From contig NZ_JBJUVG010000015.1 in the NCBI RefSeq assembly GCF_046097595.1, forward strand, positions 1 through 30,505: DNA of 30,505 nt. The letters are read 5' to 3'. Source of the stretch: Peptococcus simiae. Lineage in GTDB: Bacteria > Bacillota > Peptococcia > Peptococcales > Peptococcaceae. Made by a program: the position numbers and the translations under genes. Positions 17,072 through 23,340 of this stretch are shown one piece after another (positions within the stretch are counted from its first letter, which is position 1; each line of letters opens with the position of its first letter). The notes under the pieces are model-generated. The model did not search any database and was not told the origin of the DNA. It saw only the letters and a list, made by a program, of their open reading frames with translations.

Positions 17072-17596
17072 TTACTTCTCCTCTTTCATTTCGCGCAAGG
17101 CATCCTGCAGCTTGGCATCCTTTTGGGCAACACCGGCGGCCATATCTTCCTTATATTGAACCAGCTTTTGCTGCAGGCTGTCATCTGCCAGAGCCAGCAT
17201 TTCTGCGGCTAAGATGGCAGCGTTTTTAGCCCCGTCAATGCCGACGGTCGCCACCGGAATCCCGGAGGGCATTTGTACAATTGCGTAAAGAGCGTCTACC
17301 CCATTTAAGGCCGTGGCGTTAATGGGCACACCAATGACCGGCAGAGTGGTTTTGGCTGCGAGTACACCTGGCAGGTGGGCAGCTGCGCCGGCGCCGGCAA
17401 TGATGACCCGCATCCCCTTTTCAGCGGCTTCAGCAGAAAACTTGAGCGCCTTTTCCGGGCTGCGGTGGGCACTGGCCACCAACATTTCATAAGGAATCCC
17501 GAATTCATCCAACTGGAGGGCTGCCTTTTTCATGATTTTAAAATCAGAGTCGCTGCCCATCACAATCCCAACTAAGGGTGTAGTGTTTGCTTGCAT
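17072..17596 (-). CDS. purE: N5-carboxyaminoimidazole ribonucleotide mutase (PurE)
   Basis: Forms CAIR in step 6 of purine synthesis. The 174-residue protein has VGIVMGSDSDFKIM at about 9-22 and VASAHRSPEKAL at 40-51, the class I style SAHR-S/T-P motif (animal-type class II PurE has SAHKGP). Class I enzymes normally need PurK to make N5-CAIR, yet no purK lies in the operon; it could be elsewhere or PurE could use CO2-derived CAIR. The start at 17596 is preceded by AAGGGG; an in-frame start 21 codons earlier lies inside the attenuator hairpin and is rejected. First gene of the pur operon, directly after the riboswitch-attenuator. Confidence 0.95.
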   Translation of the reverse strand: MQANTTPLVGIVMGSDSDFKIMKKAALQLDEFGIPYEMLVASAHRSPEKALKFSAEAAEKGMRVIIAGAGAAAHLPGVLAAKTTLPVIGVPINATALNGVDALYAIVQMPSGIPVATVGIDGAKNAAILAAEMLALADDSLQQKLVQYKEDMAAGVAQKDAKLQDALREMKEEK

Positions 17597-17626
17597 AAGT
17601 ATAGACCCCTTTCTTTGACATACAAC

Positions 17627-17691
17627 AAAAGCCCAAGCGGGTAGGTTTTCTATGGTCAATGGTCATAGGAAACCTACCCGCCTGGGCTTTT
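17627..17691 (-). terminator. Attenuator hairpin in the pur leader
   Basis: On the minus strand the arms AAAAGCCCAGGCGGGTAGG... and ...CCTACCCGCTTGGGCTTTT form a stem of about 28 bp with one G-T wobble and one mismatch around a 9-base loop, followed by TTTTGTTGT. Its 5' arm contains the last part of the PRPP aptamer, so ligand-bound aptamer and terminator exclude each other. This implies an on-switch: high PRPP allows read-through into purE. Confidence 0.88.
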
Positions 17692-17769
17692 ATCCCTTCG
17701 GTGTAGCACAAATTTGTGCCCATACCACTTGGTTAGCCAGGCTACCCTAGGTATGCTTTCCCGTGCTAA
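17668..17769 (-). promoter_or_regulatory. PRPP riboswitch (ykkC subtype 2b)
   Basis: The purE leader shows the ykkC-family core on the minus strand: CCTAGGGTAGCC followed by GGCTAACCAAGTGG, a hairpin GCACAAATTTGTGC, then ACACCGAAGGGATAAAAGCC and CCCAGGCGGGTAGGTTTCC. The last stretch agrees with my memory of the PRPP-class aptamers (subtype 2b); guanidine-I members read differently there (GCCCGGGAGA). Pairings seen: TAGCAC with GTGCTA, GCATACC with GGTATG. Position ahead of a complete purine operon, whose first committed enzyme consumes PRPP, supports the PRPP rather than the ppGpp subtype. No guanine aptamer accompanies it. Confidence 0.85.
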
Positions 17770-17818
17770 TGGCATATAAAATATATCCAAACGACGGCTT
17801 ATTTATTCAACTGTTTGT

Positions 17819-17847
17819 AGTGTAGCACAGCCTTTTCTCAGCGTCAA
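17819..17847 (-). promoter_or_regulatory. Promoter of the pur operon
   Basis: On the minus strand: -35 TTGACG (17842-17847), 17-bp spacer ending TGC (extended -10), and -10 TACACT (17819-17824). Transcription would start near 17812, about 45 bases before the riboswitch. It begins 12 bases after the yraN stop. Confidence 0.78.
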
Positions 17848-17859
17848 TAAGCCAAGTTG

Positions 17860-18240
17860 TTAAAAGGCGTTTTCATAATGTTCAAGCCTCAAGGCCCCAT
17901 CAGCCTCTTCATAGCAGGCAACGACATCAAAGCGACAAATATCGTCGCAGGGATGGGCCAGCAGCCAGGCCTGGGCCGTATGGCGGATTTTCGCCTGTTT
18001 CCGGCTATCGACGGTTTCCTCCGGCCGGACCATGGCCCCATACTTACGGGCCCGGACCTCGGTAAAAACCAGAGTATCCTCCCGGCGGCTAATGATATCG
18101 ATTTCCCCATCGCGAATGGCGTAATTCCGGCTGATGATCTTGTGCCCCTTCTTTTTCAGGAGCCGGACCGCGGCCTCTTCTGCTGCCTGGCCGAAGTCCT
18201 GCCGGGACTTATGCCTTTTTAAGCCAGGCATCCACCGCAT
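17860..18240 (-). CDS. yraN: YraN family protein (UPF0102, endonuclease-like)
   Basis: A 126-residue member of the UPF0102/YraN family, which has a PD-(D/E)XK-like nuclease fold but no settled function. Visible: FGQAAEEAAVRLLKKKGHKIISRNY near residues 16-40 (in part: RLLKKKGHKIISRNY), then DGEIDIISRREDTLVFTEVRAR at about 44-65, the family core in which the usual E-V-K is E-V-R here. The ATG at 18240 has no good ribosome site and the gene overlaps the 3' end of yqeY by 32 bases, so the true start is uncertain (an alternative Met is four codons in). Last gene of the zinc-ribbon/yqeY/yraN operon; no terminator separates it from the pur promoter. Confidence 0.88.
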   Translation of the reverse strand: MRWMPGLKRHKSRQDFGQAAEEAAVRLLKKKGHKIISRNYAIRDGEIDIISRREDTLVFTEVRARKYGAMVRPEETVDSRKQAKIRHTAQAWLLAHPCDDICRFDVVACYEEADGALRLEHYENAF

Positions 18241-18646
18241 CGGAAATCACCCGGCCATCAGCCAACCCCTTTAAGGCCCCCATGGCCTTGCCCATGAGCA
18301 TACCCTTGTTGGCTTCTTGAGGCGACAAGTCGGCAAAGAGGTCGTTGACCTTGGCTTGAACCGCTTCAGCCGTCAACTGCTCCGGCAAAAAGCCCTTTAA
18401 GATGTCAATTTCCTTGGCCATTTCTTCTTGCTTGTCTGGACGGGAAGCCGCGAGATCATAAGCCTCCTGGGCCTTTTTCAAGGCCTTTTGCACCACCGCC
18501 TGGCATTCTTCTTCAGATAAATCCTGGCCCTTTTCTTTCATCTTATAGGTCATGTCGGACATCAGACCTGTGATGACCTTATTTTTAAAGGTGTCCTTAT
18601 TTTTTAAGGCTTGCATTTTTTCTCGTCTATAATCTTCGTACAGCAT
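18209..18646 (-). CDS. yqeY: GatB/YqeY domain-containing protein
   Basis: A 145-residue stand-alone GatB/YqeY domain protein. The family resembles the tRNA-binding tail of the GatB amidotransferase subunit; its cellular role is not established. Seen: helical N-terminus (REKMQALKNKDTFKNKVITGL), middle LKGFLPEQLTAEAVQAKV, and the conserved C-terminal GKAMGALKGLADGRVISDAV. Length is typical (about 145-150). GGAGG precedes the ATG. It lies 12 bases after the upstream zinc-ribbon gene and overlaps yraN, so it is in that operon. Confidence 0.9.
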   Translation of the reverse strand: MLYEDYRREKMQALKNKDTFKNKVITGLMSDMTYKMKEKGQDLSEEECQAVVQKALKKAQEAYDLAASRPDKQEEMAKEIDILKGFLPEQLTAEAVQAKVNDLFADLSPQEANKGMLMGKAMGALKGLADGRVISDAVDAWLKKA

Positions 18647-18658
18647 ATAGCCTCCAAT

Positions 18659-19240
18659 TTATTCTGGTATGTTTTCCGGGTTGACAACCGCCTTGCTTTT
18701 ATTCCGTCTCAGGGCATAAAAACTAAAGACCAAGGCCCCAAAGAGCATGGGAATCCCTGCGAAAAGCGGGTTTAATAAGATAAGTCCAAAGAGCAGGAAG
18801 AGGGGAATCAGGCGGGTCACATGCACCTGCCGGCCTAAGCCGTGGCAATCCGGGCAGAGGCCCTCGGCATGTTCCTGCCGCATCTTCTTCCCTGTTGCGG
18901 CCCCCTGGCCATCGCATACCGGGCACTTCCGGTGGGTCACATAGCTTTCCGTCACCGTCCGCACCTGCCGGCTCAAGCCCTGGCAAACCGGGCAGTCGAC
19001 TTCTGTTACCTGGCCATTGGTCAAGAGCTGCCGCACCTGTCCCTGGTGGCAGGAGGGATTATCGCAAGGTGTTTCTTTTAAATGCTCAATCTCTTCAGTC
19101 ACTTCAATAATACCGGACCCCTTGCAGCGGGGGCAGGGACTGATGGTATCATCACTTATATTAGCCGGCAGCGCACCGGCACCGTCACACGCCTGACAAG
19201 GGGTAACCGCCCCTCGAAACCAATCAATAATACGGCCCAT
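18659..19240 (-). CDS. DnaJ-type cysteine-rich repeat protein with C-terminal membrane anchor
   Basis: Unrecognised 193-residue protein. It has six cysteine-pair knots: C15-xx-C18, C36-xx-C39, C59-x4-C64, C83-xx-C86, C106-xx-C109 and C129-xx-C132, several followed by G-x-G or G-L-x as in the CxxCxGxG zinc-binding repeats of DnaJ (CQACDGAG, CPRCKGSG, CPVCDGQG, CPDCHGLG). A hydrophobic hairpin at about residues 142-176 (two closely spaced segments) anchors it in the membrane, with a short basic tail after it (RRNKSK). No J domain is present, so this is not a DnaJ chaperone; zinc binding and a protein-interaction or redox role are inferences. AAGGAGG precedes the ATG; it lies 10 bases after a smaller gene of the same design. 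Confidence 0.8.
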   Translation of the reverse strand: MGRIIDWFRGAVTPCQACDGAGALPANISDDTISPCPRCKGSGIIEVTEEIEHLKETPCDNPSCHQGQVRQLLTNGQVTEVDCPVCQGLSRQVRTVTESYVTHRKCPVCDGQGAATGKKMRQEHAEGLCPDCHGLGRQVHVTRLIPLFLLFGLILLNPLFAGIPMLFGALVFSFYALRRNKSKAVVNPENIPE

Positions 19241-19250
19241 GCCTGCCTCC

Positions 19251-19484
19251 TTACATTAGGATTGCAACTGTACCGACGACCATGAGAACAATGACCGCCA
19301 ACAGGAAAATTCGTTCTTTTTTAACCTCTGCGAGGACACCCTTCCCTTGGCAGTAATCACAGGGAATAGTCACACAATCAACATCGCCGGTCTGGCAGCA
19401 ATCGACACAGCCAGCGCCTTGACAAACGGGACAGACGGTTCGGTCTACAAAAAAACCGCTCTTCACCTTTGCCTTGTCACTCAT
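19251..19484 (-). CDS. Small zinc-ribbon protein with C-terminal membrane anchor
   Basis: A 77-residue protein of unknown function. Eight cysteines lie between residues 18 and 45 (CPVCQGAGCVDCC, then C37, and CDYCQGKG at 42-49), again DnaJ-repeat-like. Residues about 56-77 are one hydrophobic segment (IFLLAVIVLMVVGTVAILM) ending at the C-terminus, so the cysteine knot faces the cytoplasm if tail-anchored. The ATG at 19484 is preferred because GGTGGG lies five bases upstream; a TTG start six codons earlier would overlap this site. First gene of the operon continuing with the 193-residue relative, yqeY and yraN, behind a clear promoter. Confidence 0.78.
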   Translation of the reverse strand: MSDKAKVKSGFFVDRTVCPVCQGAGCVDCCQTGDVDCVTIPCDYCQGKGVLAEVKKERIFLLAVIVLMVVGTVAILM

Positions 19485-19528
19485 AATATCCCACCGTTCC
19501 AATGATTAGTCAAATTACATCTAAGGCC

Positions 19529-19557
19529 ATTTTATCACAAGAGCTAAGACCGCTCAA
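19529..19557 (-). promoter_or_regulatory. Promoter of the zinc-ribbon/yqeY/yraN operon
   Basis: On the minus strand: -35 TTGAGC (19552-19557), 17-bp spacer, -10 TAAAAT (19529-19534). It is back-to-back with the rpmB promoter, 23 bases away. Confidence 0.72.
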
Positions 19558-19580
19558 GCAAAGAGGACTTATAAATATCT

Positions 19581-19609
19581 TGCATTTTCTCGCCCAGTCT
19601 GCTAGTATA
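19581..19609 (+). promoter_or_regulatory. Promoter of rpmB
   Basis: -35 TTGCAT (19581-19586), 17-bp spacer ending TGC (extended -10), -10 TAGTAT (19604-19609). It lies about 35 bases before the rpmB start, with AAAGGAGG between. Confidence 0.75.
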
Positions 19610-19644
19610 TTAAAGTATGATATATTGGCAAAGGAGGTATTCCC

Positions 19645-19866
19645 ATGGCAAGAAGTTGTGACATCTGCGGCAAAGGCGTGACCACCGGCATGCGCGTAAG
19701 CCACTCTCATATTCGCAATAAAAGAACCTGGCGCCCGAATATCCAAACGGTCCGCACCGTGGTCAACGGCACGCCCAAGAAATTGAACGTGTGCACCCGC
19801 TGCCTCCGTTCTGGTAAAGTTCAACGCGCTAAAACCGCGAACCAAGCCACTGAATCTAATGCTTAA
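19645..19866 (+). CDS. rpmB: Large ribosomal subunit protein bL28, zinc-binding form
   Basis: Ribosomal protein of the 50S subunit. The 73-residue protein begins MARSCDICGKGVTTGMRVSHS and has RTWRPNIQTVR followed by LNVCTRCLRSGKV. Cys5, Cys8, Cys50 and Cys53 form the zinc-binding (C+) type of L28; many organisms also carry a cysteine-free paralogue used under zinc limitation, not seen here. The start has the near-perfect site AAAGGAGG. It is a single-gene plus-strand unit with its own promoter and terminator. Confidence 0.96.
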   Translation: MARSCDICGKGVTTGMRVSHSHIRNKRTWRPNIQTVRTVVNGTPKKLNVCTRCLRSGKVQRAKTANQATESNA

Positions 19867-19876
19867 TTGACCCTAC

Positions 19877-19910
19877 CCTTCTAAAACGTTCTGTTTTAGG
19901 AGGTTTTTTT
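19877..19910 (+). terminator. Intrinsic terminator after rpmB
   Basis: CCT-T-CTAAAAC pairs with GTTTTAG-G-AGG around GTTCT, followed by seven Ts. It lies 10 bases after the rpmB stop. Confidence 0.9.
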
Positions 19911-19944
19911 ATGCCCCCTTTCTCCGCAAGTTCCCCAACAAAAT

Positions 19945-19992
19945 AAAAACCGAGGCAGCTCCGAACCATTATCGGACCTGCCTCGGTTTTTT
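19945..19992 (-). terminator. Bidirectional terminator between rpmB and the men operon
   Basis: CCGAGGCAG-C-TCCGA and TCGGA-C-CTGCCTCGG form a 15-bp stem flanked by A5 on the left and T6 on the right, so it works in both directions. Its main role should be to end the minus-strand menB-menE-menI-transporter transcript, 28 bases past the last stop codon. Confidence 0.9.
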
Positions 19993-20019
19993 CCTGACCA
20001 TATAAGGTCAGCCGGATAA

Positions 20020-21432
20020 TTAAGAAACCATTATGCTAATCCAGCCATAGCCCAGTCCGGCGATAAAAATAATTTCAACAACAGAAACAAAGAAGCCTGT
20101 TTTCCACCACTCCTTTTGACCCATATAGCCGGCGGCGTAATAAATAGAAGCCGTACCCGTGCCATAATGGGTCGTCCCCGGCGAAACGCAGGTTAGCAAG
20201 GCAAAAACCATCCCTACCACTGTCGCATCAAAGCCCATGGCAACCAGGATACCGACAAAGGGTAAAAAGAAGGCTTGCAAGTGGACAAATAAACTGGTGA
20301 GGAAGTAATGGACATAATAATAGGCCAGGACCAAGGCGATGTAAACCAAGAGGGGTGACTGACCGACCAAAGGCCGCTGAACAACGCCCACAATCCACCC
20401 AATCACACCACTTTCATTTAAATGAGCAGTAATCGCAATGAGGGGAGCCAGCCACAATAAAATATCCCAGGCCTTTTGCTCCCGGACAACATCTTGATAC
20501 GAAATAATTTCCGTCAACAACAGGGCCACAACCCCCACCAAGGCCACAATAGTCGCATGAAGGTTGATTTTAGCCCCAACAGCCCAAAGGACAATCATGA
20601 CTAAAAAGATAGCCGTCATAATACCTTCTTTCCGGCTGATCCGTCCCATTTTGGCCAGTTCTTGCCGGGCAAAATCCGGCGCAATCCGTCTTTCTTCCCG
20701 GGTCATTCGCGGGCGGTTTAAGAAGTAAATGAGCCATGGCGTAACCAGGAGCGTTAAAAGAATCGGCACAGCTGCATAAACAAACCAGTCCGTCCAAGTA
20801 ATAGAGATATTAAAACTTTTGCCCAGCATTTCTGTTGCCAGAGGGTTGGTTGACATGGCCGTTAGGAAAAGGGCTCCGATAATCAAATTCAGCTGAAAAC
20901 TAGCCATAAAAAGAAAGGCTCCTATTTTCTTCTCAGTCCCCTGCTCAGGCGATGACCCCATAGCTTCGGCCAGGGCCTTCGTTACCGGATACAAGATGCC
21001 GGCCCCCCGGGCATTGGTATTGGGTACAAAGGGAGCAATAATAAAATCACAAGCACTGATGGCATAAACCAAGCCAATGGGATGGTGACCAAAGCGTGCA
21101 ATTAAGAGATACGCCAACCGGTAGCCCAGAGAGGTGTTTCTAAAGCCTATCGCCGCAAAAAAGGCAAAGAGGACCAGCCAAACAGCCGGATTGGCGAAGC
21201 CGGTCAAAAGGGTCTCCAGAGGCATGGCCCCGGTCAGCAAAAGGCTGCCGATTAAAATGAGGGCCAATTCGCCAATACCACCTGCTGAAAACAGGCAGGC
21301 CAGGACAAAGCCCACAAAGAAGGCAAAGGCTCTCCAGCCCTCAGGTGTTACGCCTGCAGGCGTAGGTACAAGAGCTATCCCCAGGCAAATAAGGGCAGCA
21401 AGACCCAGTCGTTTAAATCGAATACTTTTCAT
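20020..21432 (-). CDS. DASS family (SLC13/CitT-type) anion transporter
   Basis: A 470-residue polytopic membrane protein of the divalent anion:sodium symporter family, which carries dicarboxylates and tricarboxylates such as succinate, malate, 2-oxoglutarate or citrate. About a dozen hydrophobic segments are visible. The two paired binding motifs are present: AMSTNPLA at about residue 200, and SPGTTHYGTGTASIYY near 425, corresponding to the S-N-T-type motifs; NTNARGAGILYPVTKAL is also typical of the plant-type 2-oxoglutarate/malate and CitT branch. AGGTGA precedes the ATG, and the gene overlaps the thioesterase gene by 20 bases, so it belongs to the men operon. Substrate is not readable; o-succinylbenzoate, a dicarboxylate, is a context-based suggestion. 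Confidence 0.88.
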   Translation of the reverse strand: MKSIRFKRLGLAALICLGIALVPTPAGVTPEGWRAFAFFVGFVLACLFSAGGIGELALILIGSLLLTGAMPLETLLTGFANPAVWLVLFAFFAAIGFRNTSLGYRLAYLLIARFGHHPIGLVYAISACDFIIAPFVPNTNARGAGILYPVTKALAEAMGSSPEQGTEKKIGAFLFMASFQLNLIIGALFLTAMSTNPLATEMLGKSFNISITWTDWFVYAAVPILLTLLVTPWLIYFLNRPRMTREERRIAPDFARQELAKMGRISRKEGIMTAIFLVMIVLWAVGAKINLHATIVALVGVVALLLTEIISYQDVVREQKAWDILLWLAPLIAITAHLNESGVIGWIVGVVQRPLVGQSPLLVYIALVLAYYYVHYFLTSLFVHLQAFFLPFVGILVAMGFDATVVGMVFALLTCVSPGTTHYGTGTASIYYAAGYMGQKEWWKTGFFVSVVEIIFIAGLGYGWISIMVS

Positions 21433-21805
21433 CGCTCACCTGCTTACAATAAATAGTCACAGTGGCCATGCTGAAAAGGAGGTCCTCTTCAACCAGGCGA
21501 TTTTCCACCTGCCACACTTGAATTTTGCCGCCCGCTTGCGCCGGACGAGCATAGCACCGGCACCGACTGCCTAGCGGCACAGGTCGTAAATGTTGAATGG
21601 TCATAGATAGACCGACAGCCTGCCGGCTGGCCGGCAGGGCCAGGGTCGCCCCCATAGAGGCCCCCTGTTCTGCTATAGCTGCTGATAGGCCACCATGCAA
21701 AATTCCATGAATTTGTGTCATAGGCTCGGTAACCGTCCATTCTTGAATGGTCAAAGACCGACTCTTTTCTACAAAGGTTACGCCAAGGCTATCCAGAATG
21801 CCCAT
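21413..21805 (-). CDS. menI: PaaI-type hotdog thioesterase, probable DHNA-CoA thioesterase
   Basis: A 130-residue single hotdog domain. The key segment is IHGILHGGLSAAIAEQGAS at about residues 32-50, matching the HGG-x-SA-x-x-E motif of PaaI/YbgC-like acyl-CoA thioesterases in which the Glu is catalytic; the second half has LSMTIQHLRPVPLGS. Hydrolysis of 1,4-dihydroxy-2-naphthoyl-CoA is inferred from position: it lies 2 bases after menE and in one operon with menB, exactly the step missing between MenB and MenA. Another acyl-CoA substrate cannot be excluded by sequence. Confidence 0.82.
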   Translation of the reverse strand: MGILDSLGVTFVEKSRSLTIQEWTVTEPMTQIHGILHGGLSAAIAEQGASMGATLALPASRQAVGLSMTIQHLRPVPLGSRCRCYARPAQAGGKIQVWQVENRLVEEDLLFSMATVTIYCKQVSDEKYSI

Positions 21806-21807
21806 TT

Positions 21808-23331
21808 CTACCTGCCCCCTTCTTGGATGACCGGGCCATGAAGCCCCTCTCTTAACCGCTGCTTCTGAATTTTTCCGATGGATGTTTTCGGAAGATCCTC
21901 TAAAAAAATAAAGTGCTTTGGCACCTTATAAGCGGCCAAATACTGCCGGCAATAAGCCTGCAAGGCTTCAGGCGAGGGCAAGGGCCCCTGAGGGTCTGCA
22001 GCCACCAGGTAGGCTTCCGGCACCTGACCCCACCGGGCATCTTCTCGCCCAATCACGGCACATTCACGAATCTCCGGATGGTGGACCAGACATTGTTCTA
22101 CCTCTACCGGATAGATATTTTCCCCACCGGAAATAATTAAGTCTGTCAGCCGACTTTTCACATACAGATACCCCTCTTCATCCAAGCAACCGATATCCCC
22201 GGTCTTATACCAGCCGTCAGCCGTAAAGGCCTGCCGGTAGCGAGCTGCGTTATTCAAGTAGCCCCTGCACAGAGCCGGCGATTGAACTTGTATTTCACCG
22301 ACAGCGCCCGGCGGAAGGCTGCCATCATCAATACGAACCCGGTTCGGGAAAAGAGCCTGTCCGGACGATGCCGGCTTTATCGCTGTATCGCCCAAACCGG
22401 TGGCAATCATTTGCGAACAGGTTTCCGTCATACCAAAGGACCGAATCACTGTAATATCTCGGTCAGCACACCTAGCCAGGAGGCCTTCGTCAAAAAAGCC
22501 ACCGCCTAAAAGCATATAACGAAAAGAAGCCGGATACCGCCTGTCCCCCAAATCATCCAGTAGGGCCTTCAGGGTATAGGCCACCACTGAAATAATGGTC
22601 CCACGCCCGTCACATAACGACCTATTTACCGCAGCTGCATCAAACCGCGAGAACAAGTAAACCGGGCAGCCATACACCAGGCTCCGCACTAAAATTGACA
22701 AACCGCTCACATGAAAGAGCGGGGTCACACAAACCCAGCCGTCTCCCGGCACCAAGCCGGCATTTAAGCCGCCGGCCAAGGCCGACCACAAGTGGTTATT
22801 ATAGGTCTGCAAGACCCCCTTCGGTCGGCCGGTTGTCCCGGAAGTATATAAGATGCTCATCACCCGGTCCCCTCGCCAGGGTGTCACGTCTTCCTGAATG
22901 TCGGATAAAGCCCTGCCTGCTGTCAACATAGCCTTTAAAGACATGACTTGTAAGTCCTCCTCCAGTTCTCCAACCAGGGCTTCCCCTTGGGTCTTATAGG
23001 CTTCTGCATAAAGCAAAAGGGCCGGTTGGGCATCCGCCAGCTGGTAGGCCAACTCCGGTAGGGAAAGCCGCGTATTTAGTAGGACCATCTCTATCCCGGC
23101 ATCCATTAAGGCCGCAATAAGAATATAGAAATCTGCCGAGTTATCAGCCAAAACAGCCACCCGGCCGGCTTTCTCGCCACCGGCCGGCGACAGTCGCTCA
23201 TTTAAAGCCCTGGCTGTGCCGTGAGCCTCCTTATAGAGGTCTGCAAAGGTCCATTGCTGACCTTCAAAGTCCAGGGCCAACGCATGCGGCGAAAGCAAAG
23301 CACGCTTTTCTATCCAATTAACATCGGACAT
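21808..23331 (-). CDS. menE: o-Succinylbenzoate-CoA ligase
   Basis: Activates o-succinylbenzoate (OSB) to OSB-CoA with ATP in menaquinone synthesis. The 507-residue adenylate-forming enzyme has the P-loop ILYTSGTTGRPKG at 160-172, GMTETCSQ at 300-307 (characteristic of MenE), the hinge region YKTGDIGCLDEEGYL and RLTDLIISGGENIYPVEVE, and the catalytic-lysine motif LPKTSIGKIQKQ near the C-terminus. AAGGAGG precedes the ATG and overlaps the end of menB. A generic acyl-CoA ligase is less likely given the menB neighbour. Confidence 0.93.
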   Translation of the reverse strand: MSDVNWIEKRALLSPHALALDFEGQQWTFADLYKEAHGTARALNERLSPAGGEKAGRVAVLADNSADFYILIAALMDAGIEMVLLNTRLSLPELAYQLADAQPALLLYAEAYKTQGEALVGELEEDLQVMSLKAMLTAGRALSDIQEDVTPWRGDRVMSILYTSGTTGRPKGVLQTYNNHLWSALAGGLNAGLVPGDGWVCVTPLFHVSGLSILVRSLVYGCPVYLFSRFDAAAVNRSLCDGRGTIISVVAYTLKALLDDLGDRRYPASFRYMLLGGGFFDEGLLARCADRDITVIRSFGMTETCSQMIATGLGDTAIKPASSGQALFPNRVRIDDGSLPPGAVGEIQVQSPALCRGYLNNAARYRQAFTADGWYKTGDIGCLDEEGYLYVKSRLTDLIISGGENIYPVEVEQCLVHHPEIRECAVIGREDARWGQVPEAYLVAADPQGPLPSPEALQAYCRQYLAAYKVPKHFIFLEDLPKTSIGKIQKQRLREGLHGPVIQEGGR

Positions 23332-23340
23332 GGGGCCTCC

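Noticed and set aside
17597..17659. Longer N-terminus for PurE beginning at 17659
   Set aside because: These codons fall inside the attenuator hairpin; the normal PurE start with AAGGGG is at 17596.
17671..17691. CCGCCTGGGC on the plus strand, like the 3' motif of the ZTP (pfl) riboswitch
   Set aside because: It is the reverse complement of the pur attenuator arm; there is no plus-strand gene downstream and no 5' half of a pfl aptamer. The minus-strand ykkC-2b reading explains the whole leader.
17770..17820. Possible guanine-type purine aptamer in tandem with the PRPP aptamer
   Set aside because: The conserved guanine-aptamer loop and junction sequences are not present; only an A/T-rich hairpin (GGATATATTTTATATGCC) is seen.
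17857..18222. Plus-strand open frame of 121 codons opposite yraN
   Set aside because: Shadow of yraN in the opposite strand: no ribosome site, no recognisable protein features, and it covers a well-conserved gene.
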